Positions 1 through 6,593 are shown, numbered from the stretch's first letter. The stretch: 6,817 nt of DNA from Gammaproteobacteria bacterium (GCA_027451085.1 DAIDKA010000097.1:1-6817); one strand, 5' to 3'. Program-made: numbers and translations. The notes: generated by a model from the sequence alone, not told the origin.

Positions 1-290
1 TTCTCGAAATACACCCGCATGATGATCTCGAGAGTGCCAGCGAAGCGTTCCCGCTCTGCGGCAAGCCGGGTCGCGTACTCACGCGCAGCAGTGATGTCAT
101 GGATGGAGCAGGGACCGATGACAACGGCCAGGCGATCGTCATGGCCATGCAGGATGCGCTGCAGGCGGCTGCGGGACTGCAGCACGGTGGCGGTGGCCTC
201 CTCAGTGCGTACGCAATGGGCCAGAAGCTCTTCCGGGGTGATCAGCGGCTGCATGCCGCGGATGCGCAGATCGTCGGACTGAAGCGTCAC
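1..290 (-). CDS. aroG: 3-deoxy-7-phosphoheptulonate (DAHP) synthase, AroG type, N-terminal part
   Basis: DAHP synthase condenses phosphoenolpyruvate and erythrose 4-phosphate in the cytoplasm, the first step of the shikimate pathway to Phe, Tyr and Trp. Only 96 codons are present; the gene continues past the left edge. The protein opens MTLQSDDLRIRGM, close to the AroG/F/H N-terminus with its DDLRI element. It then has DDRLAVVIGPCSIHD at about 51-65 and IIMRVYFE at about 89-96. With the GTG start at 288-290 the metal-ligand Cys of GPCSIHD is residue 61 and the Arg of MRVYFE is residue 92, the same numbers as recalled for E. coli AroG. This supports the start, as does GAGGAG nine bases upstream. 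An in-frame TAA lies at 327-329, and no ATG precedes codon 13. The family is certain. Which feedback type (Phe, Tyr or Trp) it is cannot be judged, because the regulatory residues are mostly outside the window. Confidence 0.93.
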   Translation of the reverse strand, partial: MTLQSDDLRIRGMQPLITPEELLAHCVRTEEATATVLQSRSRLQRILHGHDDRLAVVIGPCSIHDITAAREYATRLAAERERFAGTLEIIMRVYFE

Positions 291-299
291 GGTCTTGGT

Positions 300-305
300 C
301 TCCTC
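300..305 (-). promoter_or_regulatory. Ribosome binding site of aroG
   Basis: GAGGAG is followed by nine bases and then GTG. It is the only good Shine-Dalgarno match near the gene start and selects the GTG at 288-290. The flanking GGTCT (316-320) and AGACC (297-301) are complementary. They could form a weak 5-bp hairpin that holds part of this site in its loop. Confidence 0.7.
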
Positions 306-328
306 ATCGCTGGCCAGACCTTGCAGTT

Positions 329-360
329 AAAAAAAAACCGCCAGGTGACTGGCGGTTTTT
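329..360 (-). terminator. Intrinsic terminator (attenuator) before aroG
   Basis: Read on the minus strand this is A5, then CCGCCAG, loop TCAC, CTGGCGG, then a run of nine T. The 7-bp GC-rich stem extends to 12 bp if the A and T tracts pair. It stands only 38 bases before the aroG start codon, with no promoter-like sequence between. Transcription entering aroG must therefore pass through it, which is the placement of an attenuator rather than a gene-end terminator. The A tract on the other side would also let it stop plus-strand transcription. Confidence 0.93.
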
Positions 361-425
361 CGGGATCTTCGAGGTTTGCCTGTCTGGTCAGGTTGCGCCC
401 GATTCTTCCGCCGCCATTGCCGGAA
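350..425 (-). promoter_or_regulatory. Predicted antiterminator and protector helices of the aroG attenuator
   Basis: Three competing pairings can be drawn on the minus-strand RNA. Antiterminator: UGGCGG (416-411) pairs with CCGCCA (355-350), the 5' arm of the terminator. It is reinforced by an inner helix of UCGGG (402-398) with CCCGA (364-360). Protector: UUCCG (425-421) pairs with CGGAA (410-406), looping out the UGGCGG segment when no ribosome is present. A ribosome stalled on the aromatic codons (447-430) would leave 416 onward free and favour the antiterminator. A ribosome that reaches the stop codon (390-388) would cover the UCGGG strand and favour the terminator. The helices are directly visible in the sequence, but no folding energy was calculated. 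Confidence 0.65.
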
Positions 426-468
426 TACGGTAAAACCAGAAGTAATAGCGGTTGTGGAACAGGGCCAT
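388..468 (-). CDS. Aromatic leader peptide of the aroG attenuator (26 aa)
   Basis: A 26-codon ORF starts at ATG 468-466 and ends at TGA 390-388. Residues 7-14 read RYYFWFYR, so five of six adjacent control codons are Tyr or Phe and the sixth is Trp; another Phe is at residue 4. Such density of end-product codons, followed by a terminator and then the first gene of the aromatic pathway, is the hallmark of leader-peptide attenuation known from trpL and pheL. The start is bounded by an in-frame TAA at 478-480. No Shine-Dalgarno sequence precedes the ATG. The promoter places the transcription start within a few bases of it, so the peptide is probably read from a leaderless RNA. Its job would be to report charging of tRNA-Tyr, tRNA-Phe and tRNA-Trp rather than to act as a protein. 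The ORF is too short for routine gene calling. Confidence 0.85.
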   Translation of the reverse strand: MALFHNRYYFWFYRIPAMAAEESGAT

Positions 469-474
469 GGCGAA

Positions 475-503
475 TGTTTAACACAGGGAGCCGGTTCCGG
501 CAA
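475..503 (-). promoter_or_regulatory. Promoter of the aroG leader transcript
   Basis: On the minus strand there is -35 TTGCCG (503-498), a 17-bp spacer, and -10 TAAACA (480-475), with a TGT immediately before the -10 that fits an extended -10 element. Six bases separate the -10 from the leader ATG, so the predicted start of transcription is at or just before the ATG. RNA stopped at the attenuator would be about 140 nt long. Confidence 0.7.
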
Positions 504-508
504 GCCGG
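490..508. repeat. Overlapping inverted repeats across the aroG leader -35
   Basis: On the minus strand this reads CCGGC-TT-GCCGG-AA-CCGGC. The first two arms form a perfect palindrome with a 2-bp spacer, and the last two form another, sharing the middle arm. The block covers the predicted -35 element. It could be an operator for a repressor of the aroG leader promoter, or a GC-rich hairpin behind the upstream remnant gene; it has no T run. Confidence 0.5.
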
Positions 509-534
509 ATGCACTTCTGGTCGGGCCTATGCAG

Positions 535-1010
535 TCACGTACCTGCCGGCGGGACAGGTGGTGCGCCGTCGGGCAGCCGGTTCTGCACCTGCCGCGCAGC
601 CGCAAGAATCTGTCCGAGGCTTGCACCGGGATCAGTGATCGCCACCGGCACACCCACTGGATTTCTGGCGAGTTGCATGACCAGGTCCCAGCGCACCTGC
701 TCGTTCCGCTCACGCAGCTCCTTCATCATCTGCGGACCCATCGCCTGCTCGAAACGCCTCCATGTACAGATGACGCCGGTACCAGCCAAAGACGAACGGC
801 TGGTTCACCACCCGCACCGCAGTACCCACCTCGGCAATTGAGCCTGGGATCAACGGAGAATCGGTAGGCTTCGAGCGGAGGCGCCTGCGCCTGGGTCGTG
901 GCTGGCAGGGCCTCGGCTCCCGGCGGCCGACCGGACAACAGGCACGCGATGACTGCTGCGCCGAGAGAAAAGGTGCCGGTCGCGCGCCAAAGGAAACGGC
1001 TGGATGTCAT
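535..1010 (-). pseudogene. Remnant of an L,D-transpeptidase (YkuD family) lacking its catalytic domain
   Basis: Intact relatives are periplasmic enzymes that cross-link peptidoglycan or attach lipoprotein to it. Frame one (ATG at 1010) gives a Sec signal peptide with hydrophobic core LGAAVIACLL, then PPLEAYRFSVD, typical of the start of the mature protein. The homology then moves to a second frame near 848-852 with VGTAVRVVNQPFVFGW and LYMEAF, which match the segment that normally follows the YkuD domain. It moves to a third frame near 751 (EQAMGPQMMKELRER and on) and ends at TGA 535-537. The domain with the catalytic SHGCIR-type motif is absent in all frames, so about the middle half of a normal protein is gone. 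Each frame on its own ends early. I infer an internal deletion plus a separate +1 shift. The family assignment rests on motif memory, not a search. Confidence 0.7.
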
Positions 1011-1018
1011 GCGGCACG

Positions 1019-1024
1019 ATTATA
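1019..1024 (-). promoter_or_regulatory. Perfect -10 element of the L,D-transpeptidase remnant
   Basis: The minus strand has TATAAT eight bases before the remnant's ATG, so transcription would begin within a few bases of the start codon. No Shine-Dalgarno sequence fits in that space. No convincing -35 lies 16-18 bp upstream; GTGACG is 26 bp away. The promoter may outlive the gene it served. Confidence 0.5.
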
Positions 1025-1058
1025 GACCCGCTATGGACCTGCAGGACGGTCGTCACGG

Positions 1059-1084
1059 GCGGAAAATACCGGCCGGGATTCCGC
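1059..1084 (-). repeat. Inverted repeat after the RND operon
   Basis: On the minus strand GCGGAA (1084-1079) and TTCCGC (1064-1059) are complementary around a 14-base loop that itself holds CCGGCCGG. It lies 24 bases past the permease stop codon and may slow polymerase or protect the 3' end of the operon mRNA. There is no T run, so it is not a standard intrinsic terminator. Confidence 0.35.
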
Positions 1085-1107
1085 GGCAGCGGCACACGAG
1101 GCTGTGA

Positions 1108-4100
1108 TCACCGTGAGCGGCGGTTCAGCAGCCCGATCAGCACCGGCATGGCAAGCAGCACGAGGGGGTACTGCAACAGAAGGCCGGCGATGATCGCGAT
1201 CGCCAGCGGTTGCTGCATGCCCGAGCCGCGGCCGATGGCAAGCGCCAGCGGCAGCAAAGTGACAATGGCCGCAAGGGTGGTCATGGTGATCGGGCGCAGG
1301 CGGTTGCGGCTGGCTGCCCGCAGCGCCTGTGCCGCCGGCATGGCCTGCCTGAGTTCGGCATACTCGCTGACGTAAAAGATCGCCATTTCCGCGGCCATGC
1401 CGATCACCATCGTCATGCCCATGAGCGCGGTGATGTTCAGCTCCACGTCCGTGACCCACAGGGCGGTGAAGACCGCGCTCGTGGACAGCAGCGAGGTGCC
1501 GACAATGATCAGCGGCAGGCAGAAGTCCTCATAAAGGATCAGCAGCAGCACCAGTTCCGCAATCAGCGCTGCGGCGAACACCAGCGCCAGGCTGCGAAAC
1601 GCGATCTGCTGCTGCTGATACAGGCCGCCGAACTCATAGCGCACCCCTGAAGCCAGCATGCCCGGTCGCTTGAGCACTGCCTTCACATCCGCGATCGCCG
1701 CCCCGATGCCACGGCCCTCGATGCGGGCGGTGACCGCCACCATCGGCGCGAGATTTTCGCGCGACAGCTCCGGTTCACCGGCCACGGGCGTCAGAGTGGC
1801 CACCCGCCTCAGCGGGAATACATGGCCATCGGCGGCCCGGATGGGCAGGTCGGCCAGGCCATCGGTGGTCAGGCGCAAGGCCTCCGGAATCCGCACCCGC
1901 ACGTCCACCAGCCTGTCCGCCCGGGGCAGCTGGGTGGCGATGGCTCCGTTGATGGCAATATCCACGGCCGTGCTGATGTCCTGCGGGGTGGCGGTTTCAA
2001 ATGCGGCCTTCGCCGGATCGATCTTCACATCGATGCCATCACCGGCCAGCATCACACCGTCCTTGACCTCCACCACACCATCGATCTGTCCGATTGCTGC
2101 CGCGACCTTGCGCGCCTGGGGAATCAGTGTGGAAGGATCGGTGGCAAAGAGCTTGAGCTCGATGGGTTCAGGCACCGCGGTCAAGTCGCCGATCAGGTCC
2201 TCGGTCAGCTGCGCCAGTTCGATCTGCACCCCGGGCACGTTCTGCTGGATTCCGGCCAGTACCGCAGCCATGACGTCTTCCGTGCCGCGCCTGTGATCCG
2301 GCCGCAGGCGGACGAAGAAGTCACCGTGGTGCGGCTCGCCCAGGTCGCCTCCGAGGCCGGTGCCGGTACGGCGTGAGTAGGTCTCGACCTCCGGTTGCGC
2401 CTGTATGATCGCCTGGATCTGCTGCAGTTCCCGCTCAGTCTCATCGAGGGATGTGCCGGGCCTGGTGTAGAAATCCATTACAAAGCCACCCTCGTCGATC
2501 TGCGGCATGAAGCCGCTGGGCACGCTGGTGTAGGCGAACCAGCCAAGCAGCAGCAGCGGGAAGAGGGCGGCCAGCAGAATGAGCGGCTGTTCCAGAATGC
2601 GGTCCAGCAGCCAGGCGTGGCTCCTGGACAGTGCACTCTCACGCCCCGCGGCCGGGTCATGCCAGCGGGTGAAGTCGATGAAGCGCCGGGCAAGGATGGG
2701 CACCACCAGGGCGGCGAGCAGGTAGGAGATCACCAGGGCCGAAGCCATGGTGATCGCCAATGCCTTGGAAAAGGCCCCGGTGACGCCGGTCATGAAACTC
2801 AGCGGCAGGAACACGATGAGCGTCGCCAGGCTGGAGCCGGTCAGCGGACGCAGAAACTCGCGCGTCGCAGGCAGGACCGCAGCCTTGCCGTCGGTGACTG
2901 CGGGGGCGCCCGCCCGGCGCGCAATGTGCTCGATGATCACGATCATGTCGTCGATCACCAGTCCGACCGCCGCAGCGATCCCGCCGAGGGTCATGATGTT
3001 GAAGCTTGCGCCCAGGACGCGCAGCAGCAGCACCGTGATGGCCAGCGTCGCGGGCACGACCAGCACCGCGATCAGCATCACCCGGGCATTGCGCAGGAAC
3101 ATGAACAGCACCAGGCCGGCCAGGACCAGACCGATCAACACCGAGTCGCGCACACTGGCCGCCGAATCCACCACCAGCGTGCTCTGGTCATACCAGTTCA
3201 CGAGTCGTACGCCCGCGGGGAGGGCAAGACCGGCCAGGCGGGCCCGCACCTCCCGGGCGATCTGCAGCGCATTGCCGTCGGGCTGTTCGTAGACGTTGAA
3301 CAGTACCGCGGGTCTGCCGTCCTCCACCACCCGCGTCCACTGTGGCGCCGCGCCCGGTTCGACATCGGCGACATCACCGAGTCGCACCACGCCGGCGGCA
3401 TCCGCACGGATGACAATCTGCTTCAGATCCTGGATTTTGCGCAGGTCGCTGTTGGCAACCACCAGGTACAGTTTGTCATGATCCTGCACCCGTCCGATCG
3501 CCTGCAGAGCATTGCCAGCGGTGATTGCCGATACCAGTTCAGCAAGCCCGAGGCCATAGCCGGCAAGACGATGGACGTCGGCCAGCACCTGGACCTCGTC
3601 CACGCTGCCACCCTGCACGTCCACCCGCGCCAGGCCGGGTACGGACGCCAGCAGGGGAACGATCTGGAACTGCGCGATATCATGCAGCGTATCGGGCCTG
3701 ATCCTGTCGGATGTGAGGGCGTAGGAAATGATCGGGTAGACCGTCGGGTCCATCCGCCGGACGTTGTAACTCGTGCCGGCCGGCAGGCTGGGCAGCACCT
3801 GGGCGATGGCGGCATCCACCAGCAGTGTGCTGGCAATCATGTCCCGGCCCCAGCCGAAGTCGATCGAGATCTGGGATGCTCCGCGCGAAGAGGCGGAACG
3901 GACATCGCGCACACCGGGCACCGTCCGGATCGCCTCCTCGACCGGCCTGGTCACCGCCAGCACCGTCTGGTCTGCGGGCCGGTCGCCACAGGACAGGTCC
4001 ACCACCACCCGGGGGAAAGAAACCTGCGGGAACAATCCCACGGGCAGGGACAGCGCCGCAACCGCGCCCGCCAGCGCCAGCGCAATGGCGATGCACAGCA

Positions 4101-4140
4101 CGGAGCGTGCATGCCGCTCGATAAGTCCGGTGAAGTTCAT
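1108..4140 (-). CDS. RND efflux permease, CzcA/CusA-like branch
   Basis: This 1010-residue inner-membrane pump subunit uses the proton gradient to drive export from the periplasm or inner membrane through the adaptor and outer-membrane channel. Layout: TM1 about 14-34, periplasmic porter domain to about 330, TM2-TM6 about 332-485, TM7 about 518-538, second porter domain to about 845, TM8-TM12 about 848-1005. Length and two-fold repeat are normal for RND permeases. TM4 carries an adjacent Asp pair, D397-D398, in VGLVIDDMIVIIEH. TM10 has Glu918 in GMAAEMAIF where drug pumps such as AcrB have Lys. TM11 (RLRPITMTTLA) lacks the Lys used by CusA. The segment FMPQIDEGGFVMDFYTRPGT (544-563) and VETYSRRTG (585-593) resemble metal exporters. 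The ATG overlaps the adaptor stop as ATGA and has no good ribosome site, so translation is probably coupled. The substrate cannot be named; a metal ion or an organic compound are both possible. Confidence 0.95.
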   Translation of the reverse strand: MNFTGLIERHARSVLCIAIALALAGAVAALSLPVGLFPQVSFPRVVVDLSCGDRPADQTVLAVTRPVEEAIRTVPGVRDVRSASSRGASQISIDFGWGRDMIASTLLVDAAIAQVLPSLPAGTSYNVRRMDPTVYPIISYALTSDRIRPDTLHDIAQFQIVPLLASVPGLARVDVQGGSVDEVQVLADVHRLAGYGLGLAELVSAITAGNALQAIGRVQDHDKLYLVVANSDLRKIQDLKQIVIRADAAGVVRLGDVADVEPGAAPQWTRVVEDGRPAVLFNVYEQPDGNALQIAREVRARLAGLALPAGVRLVNWYDQSTLVVDSAASVRDSVLIGLVLAGLVLFMFLRNARVMLIAVLVVPATLAITVLLLRVLGASFNIMTLGGIAAAVGLVIDDMIVIIEHIARRAGAPAVTDGKAAVLPATREFLRPLTGSSLATLIVFLPLSFMTGVTGAFSKALAITMASALVISYLLAALVVPILARRFIDFTRWHDPAAGRESALSRSHAWLLDRILEQPLILLAALFPLLLLGWFAYTSVPSGFMPQIDEGGFVMDFYTRPGTSLDETERELQQIQAIIQAQPEVETYSRRTGTGLGGDLGEPHHGDFFVRLRPDHRRGTEDVMAAVLAGIQQNVPGVQIELAQLTEDLIGDLTAVPEPIELKLFATDPSTLIPQARKVAAAIGQIDGVVEVKDGVMLAGDGIDVKIDPAKAAFETATPQDISTAVDIAINGAIATQLPRADRLVDVRVRIPEALRLTTDGLADLPIRAADGHVFPLRRVATLTPVAGEPELSRENLAPMVAVTARIEGRGIGAAIADVKAVLKRPGMLASGVRYEFGGLYQQQQIAFRSLALVFAAALIAELVLLLILYEDFCLPLIIVGTSLLSTSAVFTALWVTDVELNITALMGMTMVIGMAAEMAIFYVSEYAELRQAMPAAQALRAASRNRLRPITMTTLAAIVTLLPLALAIGRGSGMQQPLAIAIIAGLLLQYPLVLLAMPVLIGLLNRRSR

Positions 4141-5219
4141 GGCCGGGTGGCGGTGCGGGCTGAGCCCGCCTTGCGCACGCTCATACCGTCTTCGAGCTGG
4201 TAATTGCCGACCACCACCACCTGGCGCCGAGGATCAAGCTGACCCGAGACCACCACGTTGGCGTCATCGCCGCCGAGGCGCTGCACGTCGACGCGCACCG
4301 CCTTCGAGCCATCGAGCTGGAACAGGTACGAGCCTGCGTTGTCTTCAAGGACCGCGCCGCGAGGCAGCACCCAGCCGCCGATGCGGCCGATTTCAATGCG
4401 GGCCTGGAATACCTCGCCTTGCAATACGTCACCATCGACCGCGATGTCCGCGTCCACCAGCCGGGTCCTGGGATTCAGGCGGTGGTCGACGCGGATCACG
4501 GTTCCGGGGAACCTGCGGGGGCTGACGCCGAGTGACTCCACCTCCACGTGCTGCCGCGGGTGCACCCGGGCGACGTCGGCGGGCTCGATGCCGACGGTGA
4601 CAACGAGTCCATTGCGACGGGTGACGGTCACCAGTGCCGCTCCGGCAGCCACGCGCTCACCCGGAGCCACGGGAACGGCATCGACCACGCCATCGAAGGG
4701 AGCCGTGATGGTCTGTTCGGCCTTGCCGCCGGTCTCCCGTTCGAGCGCTTGCAGGGCGGCCTGTGCGTCGCCGGCCGCCTTGTCTGCCTGCGCCTTCTGG
4801 TCGCGCGTGGCGAGCTGCTGCTCCAGTAGTCGCGCGGTGCGGGCCTGTTCCTCTTTTGCCAGTCGCAACGCCGATCGCGCCTGCACCAGGGCGCTGGTGG
4901 CCGCCGCCGACAGATGCAATGCCAGCAGCGCCTGGCCCGAGCGGACCGCCTCGCCCGGGGTCACCCGCAGGCGCATCACCCGGCCGTCAGCCGCCATGCT
5001 GAGGGTCATGGCCCCGTTCGTGGCCGGCTGCGCGCTGCCATAGGCGAGCAGTCGCTCCGGCAGTTCGCCCCGCGTGGCCGGGCGGGTTTCAACCAGCACG
5101 CTGCTGCCGGTCGGCCTGGCATCATCCTGCGCAGCGCTCGCATGCCGCGCCAGCAGCACAACGGTGCAAAGGCCGGCGGTTGCGCAGCACAGGGCGGTGT
5201 ATCGCATGAGGGGTTTCAC
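4137..5219 (-). CDS. RND periplasmic adaptor (membrane fusion protein, HlyD/CzcB-like)
   Basis: This 360-residue adaptor bridges the permease and the outer-membrane factor in the periplasm. A Sec signal peptide covers about 1-29 with a probable cut after ASA (27-29); the cysteines at 11, 12 and 18 do not form a lipobox. The order is typical: first lipoyl half-motif about 75-103 (GRVMRLRVTPGEAVRSGQ), alpha-helical hairpin about 104-165, second lipoyl half about 168-200 (ITAPFDGVVDAVPVAPGERV), beta-barrel about 205-275, membrane-proximal domain about 283-346. The hairpin is short, as in CzcB-type adaptors. The start is GTG (5217-5219), overlapping the upstream stop as GTGA, with GGAG eight bases before it. 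An ATG four codons later has no ribosome site. No His- or Met-rich metal-binding extension is seen, which gives no support for a specific metal. Confidence 0.93.
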   Translation of the reverse strand: MKPLMRYTALCCATAGLCTVVLLARHASAAQDDARPTGSSVLVETRPATRGELPERLLAYGSAQPATNGAMTLSMAADGRVMRLRVTPGEAVRSGQALLALHLSAAATSALVQARSALRLAKEEQARTARLLEQQLATRDQKAQADKAAGDAQAALQALERETGGKAEQTITAPFDGVVDAVPVAPGERVAAGAALVTVTRRNGLVVTVGIEPADVARVHPRQHVEVESLGVSPRRFPGTVIRVDHRLNPRTRLVDADIAVDGDVLQGEVFQARIEIGRIGGWVLPRGAVLEDNAGSYLFQLDGSKAVRVDVQRLGGDDANVVVSGQLDPRRQVVVVGNYQLEDGMSVRKAGSARTATRP

Positions 5220-6568
5220 TTGGGGTTCTCCGCAGCTTGCACCCGCCGGTCGGCGGGCAGCATCGGCGGCATGCCGATGCCGGCCAGCGTGGCGATCGCC
5301 ACCTGCTGCTCCAGCAACGTCAGCTCCTGAGCCAGGACCTCCTGACGCTTGGCGTTGCCGGTGGTGATGAGATCGACGTAGGTGCGCTCGTCGATGTCCC
5401 GACGCTCCCAGGCGGCCTGTGCGCGTTGCGCCGCCGGCCCGATTTTGACCAGCAGCGCCTGCTTGGCTGCAAGCTGACGCTGGAGCAGTTCTCGATCGAG
5501 CAGCAGCGCCTCGACTTCAGACTTCGCCGCCATCAGGCGGGCCGCAAATTGCGCATGCAACTGCGCACGCGAGGCGCGTTCGCGGGCGATGCTGCCCTGG
5601 TTGCGATCGAACAGCGGCAGGTCCAGCGTGATCTGCGGACCAAAGGAGCGCACGTCGCCGGGATCGCTGGCATAGCTCGGGCCGACCGCCAACGCCGGAA
5701 ACTGCGCAAGGATGGCAGCCCGGACAGTCTGTTCCTGCGCGGCATAACCCAGTCGCAACGCCACCAGGTCCGGTCGGTGGTCAGCCAGGGCGGGCAGGGC
5801 GGCGCGAACCGCAGCATCATCCAGCGGCGCCAGCGTCAGGCTGTCCGTCAACTGCAGGTGCGCTGACGGCGCCAGTCCCAGCAGCACCTTCAAGTCACCC
5901 CGTCGCGCCTCCTGCTGACGCTCGAAGTCGTCAGCGGCCTTTTGCGCATCACTGGCCGCAGCGAGGTCCGGCGCCAAGGATGCAAGCGTTGCATCCCCTT
6001 GGGCAAGCGCGGCGCGGGTGCGCTCGACGTGCTGCTGCCAGAGCGCAGCGTTCTGGCGCAGCAGCGCCAGCTGCCGCTCACCTTCCATCAGGTCGATGGC
6101 GGACAAGCGCGCCTTGCCCATGACCAGCCATTCCTCCCAGGCGATGCTCGCATCCACCGCCCGTGCCTGCTCCCGCGCAGCATGGCGCCTGACTGACAGA
6201 GTGACCACGGACTTCAGGTCCTGGGTCACGGCTGCCGTCACCGGGGGGAAGATGCCGGCGCCGCCGATGATCTCCTGGTAGTTCGCGCTGAACGAGGGAT
6301 TGGGCAGGATACCGGCCAGTTGCACCTGCGCACGGGACAGCCCGCGCGCCGTACGGGCCGCAATCAGATCGGGGTTGTTGGCGAGCGCGAGTCGTGCAAC
6401 ATCATCGATGCCCAGGCGGTCAGGCAGGGTGCCGCCGTGCTGCAATTGCGCGATGTCGGGCTTGCCCGCGGCTGTGGTGTCCAGCGGCAGGGGCTTGTAG
6501 GTCGCGCAGGCGCTGGTGCCAGCCAGTACCGTGGCCAGCGCGAGCGCTGATATCCGTGTGATGGGCAT
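5216..6568 (-). CDS. TolC-family outer-membrane factor, lipoprotein (CzcC-like)
   Basis: This 450-residue protein would trimerise into the outer-membrane and periplasmic channel of the pump. The N-terminus is a lipoprotein signal ending GTSAC with Cys21 as the likely lipidated residue, followed by ATYKPLPLD. Ala at +2 fits outer-membrane retention. Two OMF repeats follow. The first opens with LGIDDVARLALANNPDLIAA (about 52-71) and AQVQLAGILPNPSF; the second has DHRPDLVALRLGYAAQEQTV near 259-278 and ITLDLPLFDRNQGSIA near 312-327. Long Ala/Gln-rich helices without Pro form the tunnel. The length is usual for the family. It is the first gene of the operon. An in-frame TGA directly precedes the ATG, so the start cannot be further upstream. 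There is no Shine-Dalgarno sequence within 15 bases, suggesting leaderless or poorly initiated translation. Confidence 0.93.
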   Translation of the reverse strand: MPITRISALALATVLAGTSACATYKPLPLDTTAAGKPDIAQLQHGGTLPDRLGIDDVARLALANNPDLIAARTARGLSRAQVQLAGILPNPSFSANYQEIIGGAGIFPPVTAAVTQDLKSVVTLSVRRHAAREQARAVDASIAWEEWLVMGKARLSAIDLMEGERQLALLRQNAALWQQHVERTRAALAQGDATLASLAPDLAAASDAQKAADDFERQQEARRGDLKVLLGLAPSAHLQLTDSLTLAPLDDAAVRAALPALADHRPDLVALRLGYAAQEQTVRAAILAQFPALAVGPSYASDPGDVRSFGPQITLDLPLFDRNQGSIARERASRAQLHAQFAARLMAAKSEVEALLLDRELLQRQLAAKQALLVKIGPAAQRAQAAWERRDIDERTYVDLITTGNAKRQEVLAQELTLLEQQVAIATLAGIGMPPMLPADRRVQAAENPK

Positions 6569-6574
6569 TCAGGA

Positions 6575-6580
6575 AAAGTA
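6575..6580 (-). promoter_or_regulatory. Possible -10 of the efflux operon
   Basis: The minus strand has TACTTT six bases before the ATG of the outer-membrane factor. This matches the -10 to ATG distance seen at the other starts in this window. TTGACG at 6599-6594 resembles a -35, but only 13 bp separate them, too short for a normal sigma-70 promoter. If real, the promoter would be weak and probably activator-dependent. Confidence 0.3.
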
Positions 6581-6593
6581 CTGCGCCGCTCCT

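Noticed and set aside
287..307. Mini-ORF starting ATG at 305-307, six codons, stop overlapping the aroG GTG
   Set aside because: Its ATG lies within the aroG ribosome binding site and it has none of its own. The overlap looks coincidental.
412..472. Pairing of CGCCAU (472-467) with AUGGCG (417-412) as an anti-antiterminator
   Set aside because: The first strand lies mostly upstream of the predicted transcription start near 468 and would not be in the RNA. It would matter only if transcription starts further upstream.
99..638. 179-codon open frame on the plus strand over aroG and its leader
   Set aside because: It runs through the bidirectional terminator and across aroG, the leader and the promoter, and its translation looks like nothing known. 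It is a shadow frame.
726..1010. 94-residue secreted protein as an intact gene
   Set aside because: The N-terminal part matches the start of an L,D-transpeptidase and the matching tail continues in other frames, so a broken gene explains it better than a new small protein. Expression of the fragment is not excluded.
1040..1107. Intrinsic terminator after the RND operon
   Set aside because: The only inverted repeat (1059-1084) has a large loop and no following T run on the minus strand. I list it as a repeat only.
2395..4203. 602-codon open frame on the plus strand opposite the permease gene
   Set aside because: It lies almost wholly antisense to a well-conserved RND permease, is rich in Gln/His/Arg/Gly without any recognisable domain, and has no promoter or ribosome site. 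It is a GC-rich shadow frame.
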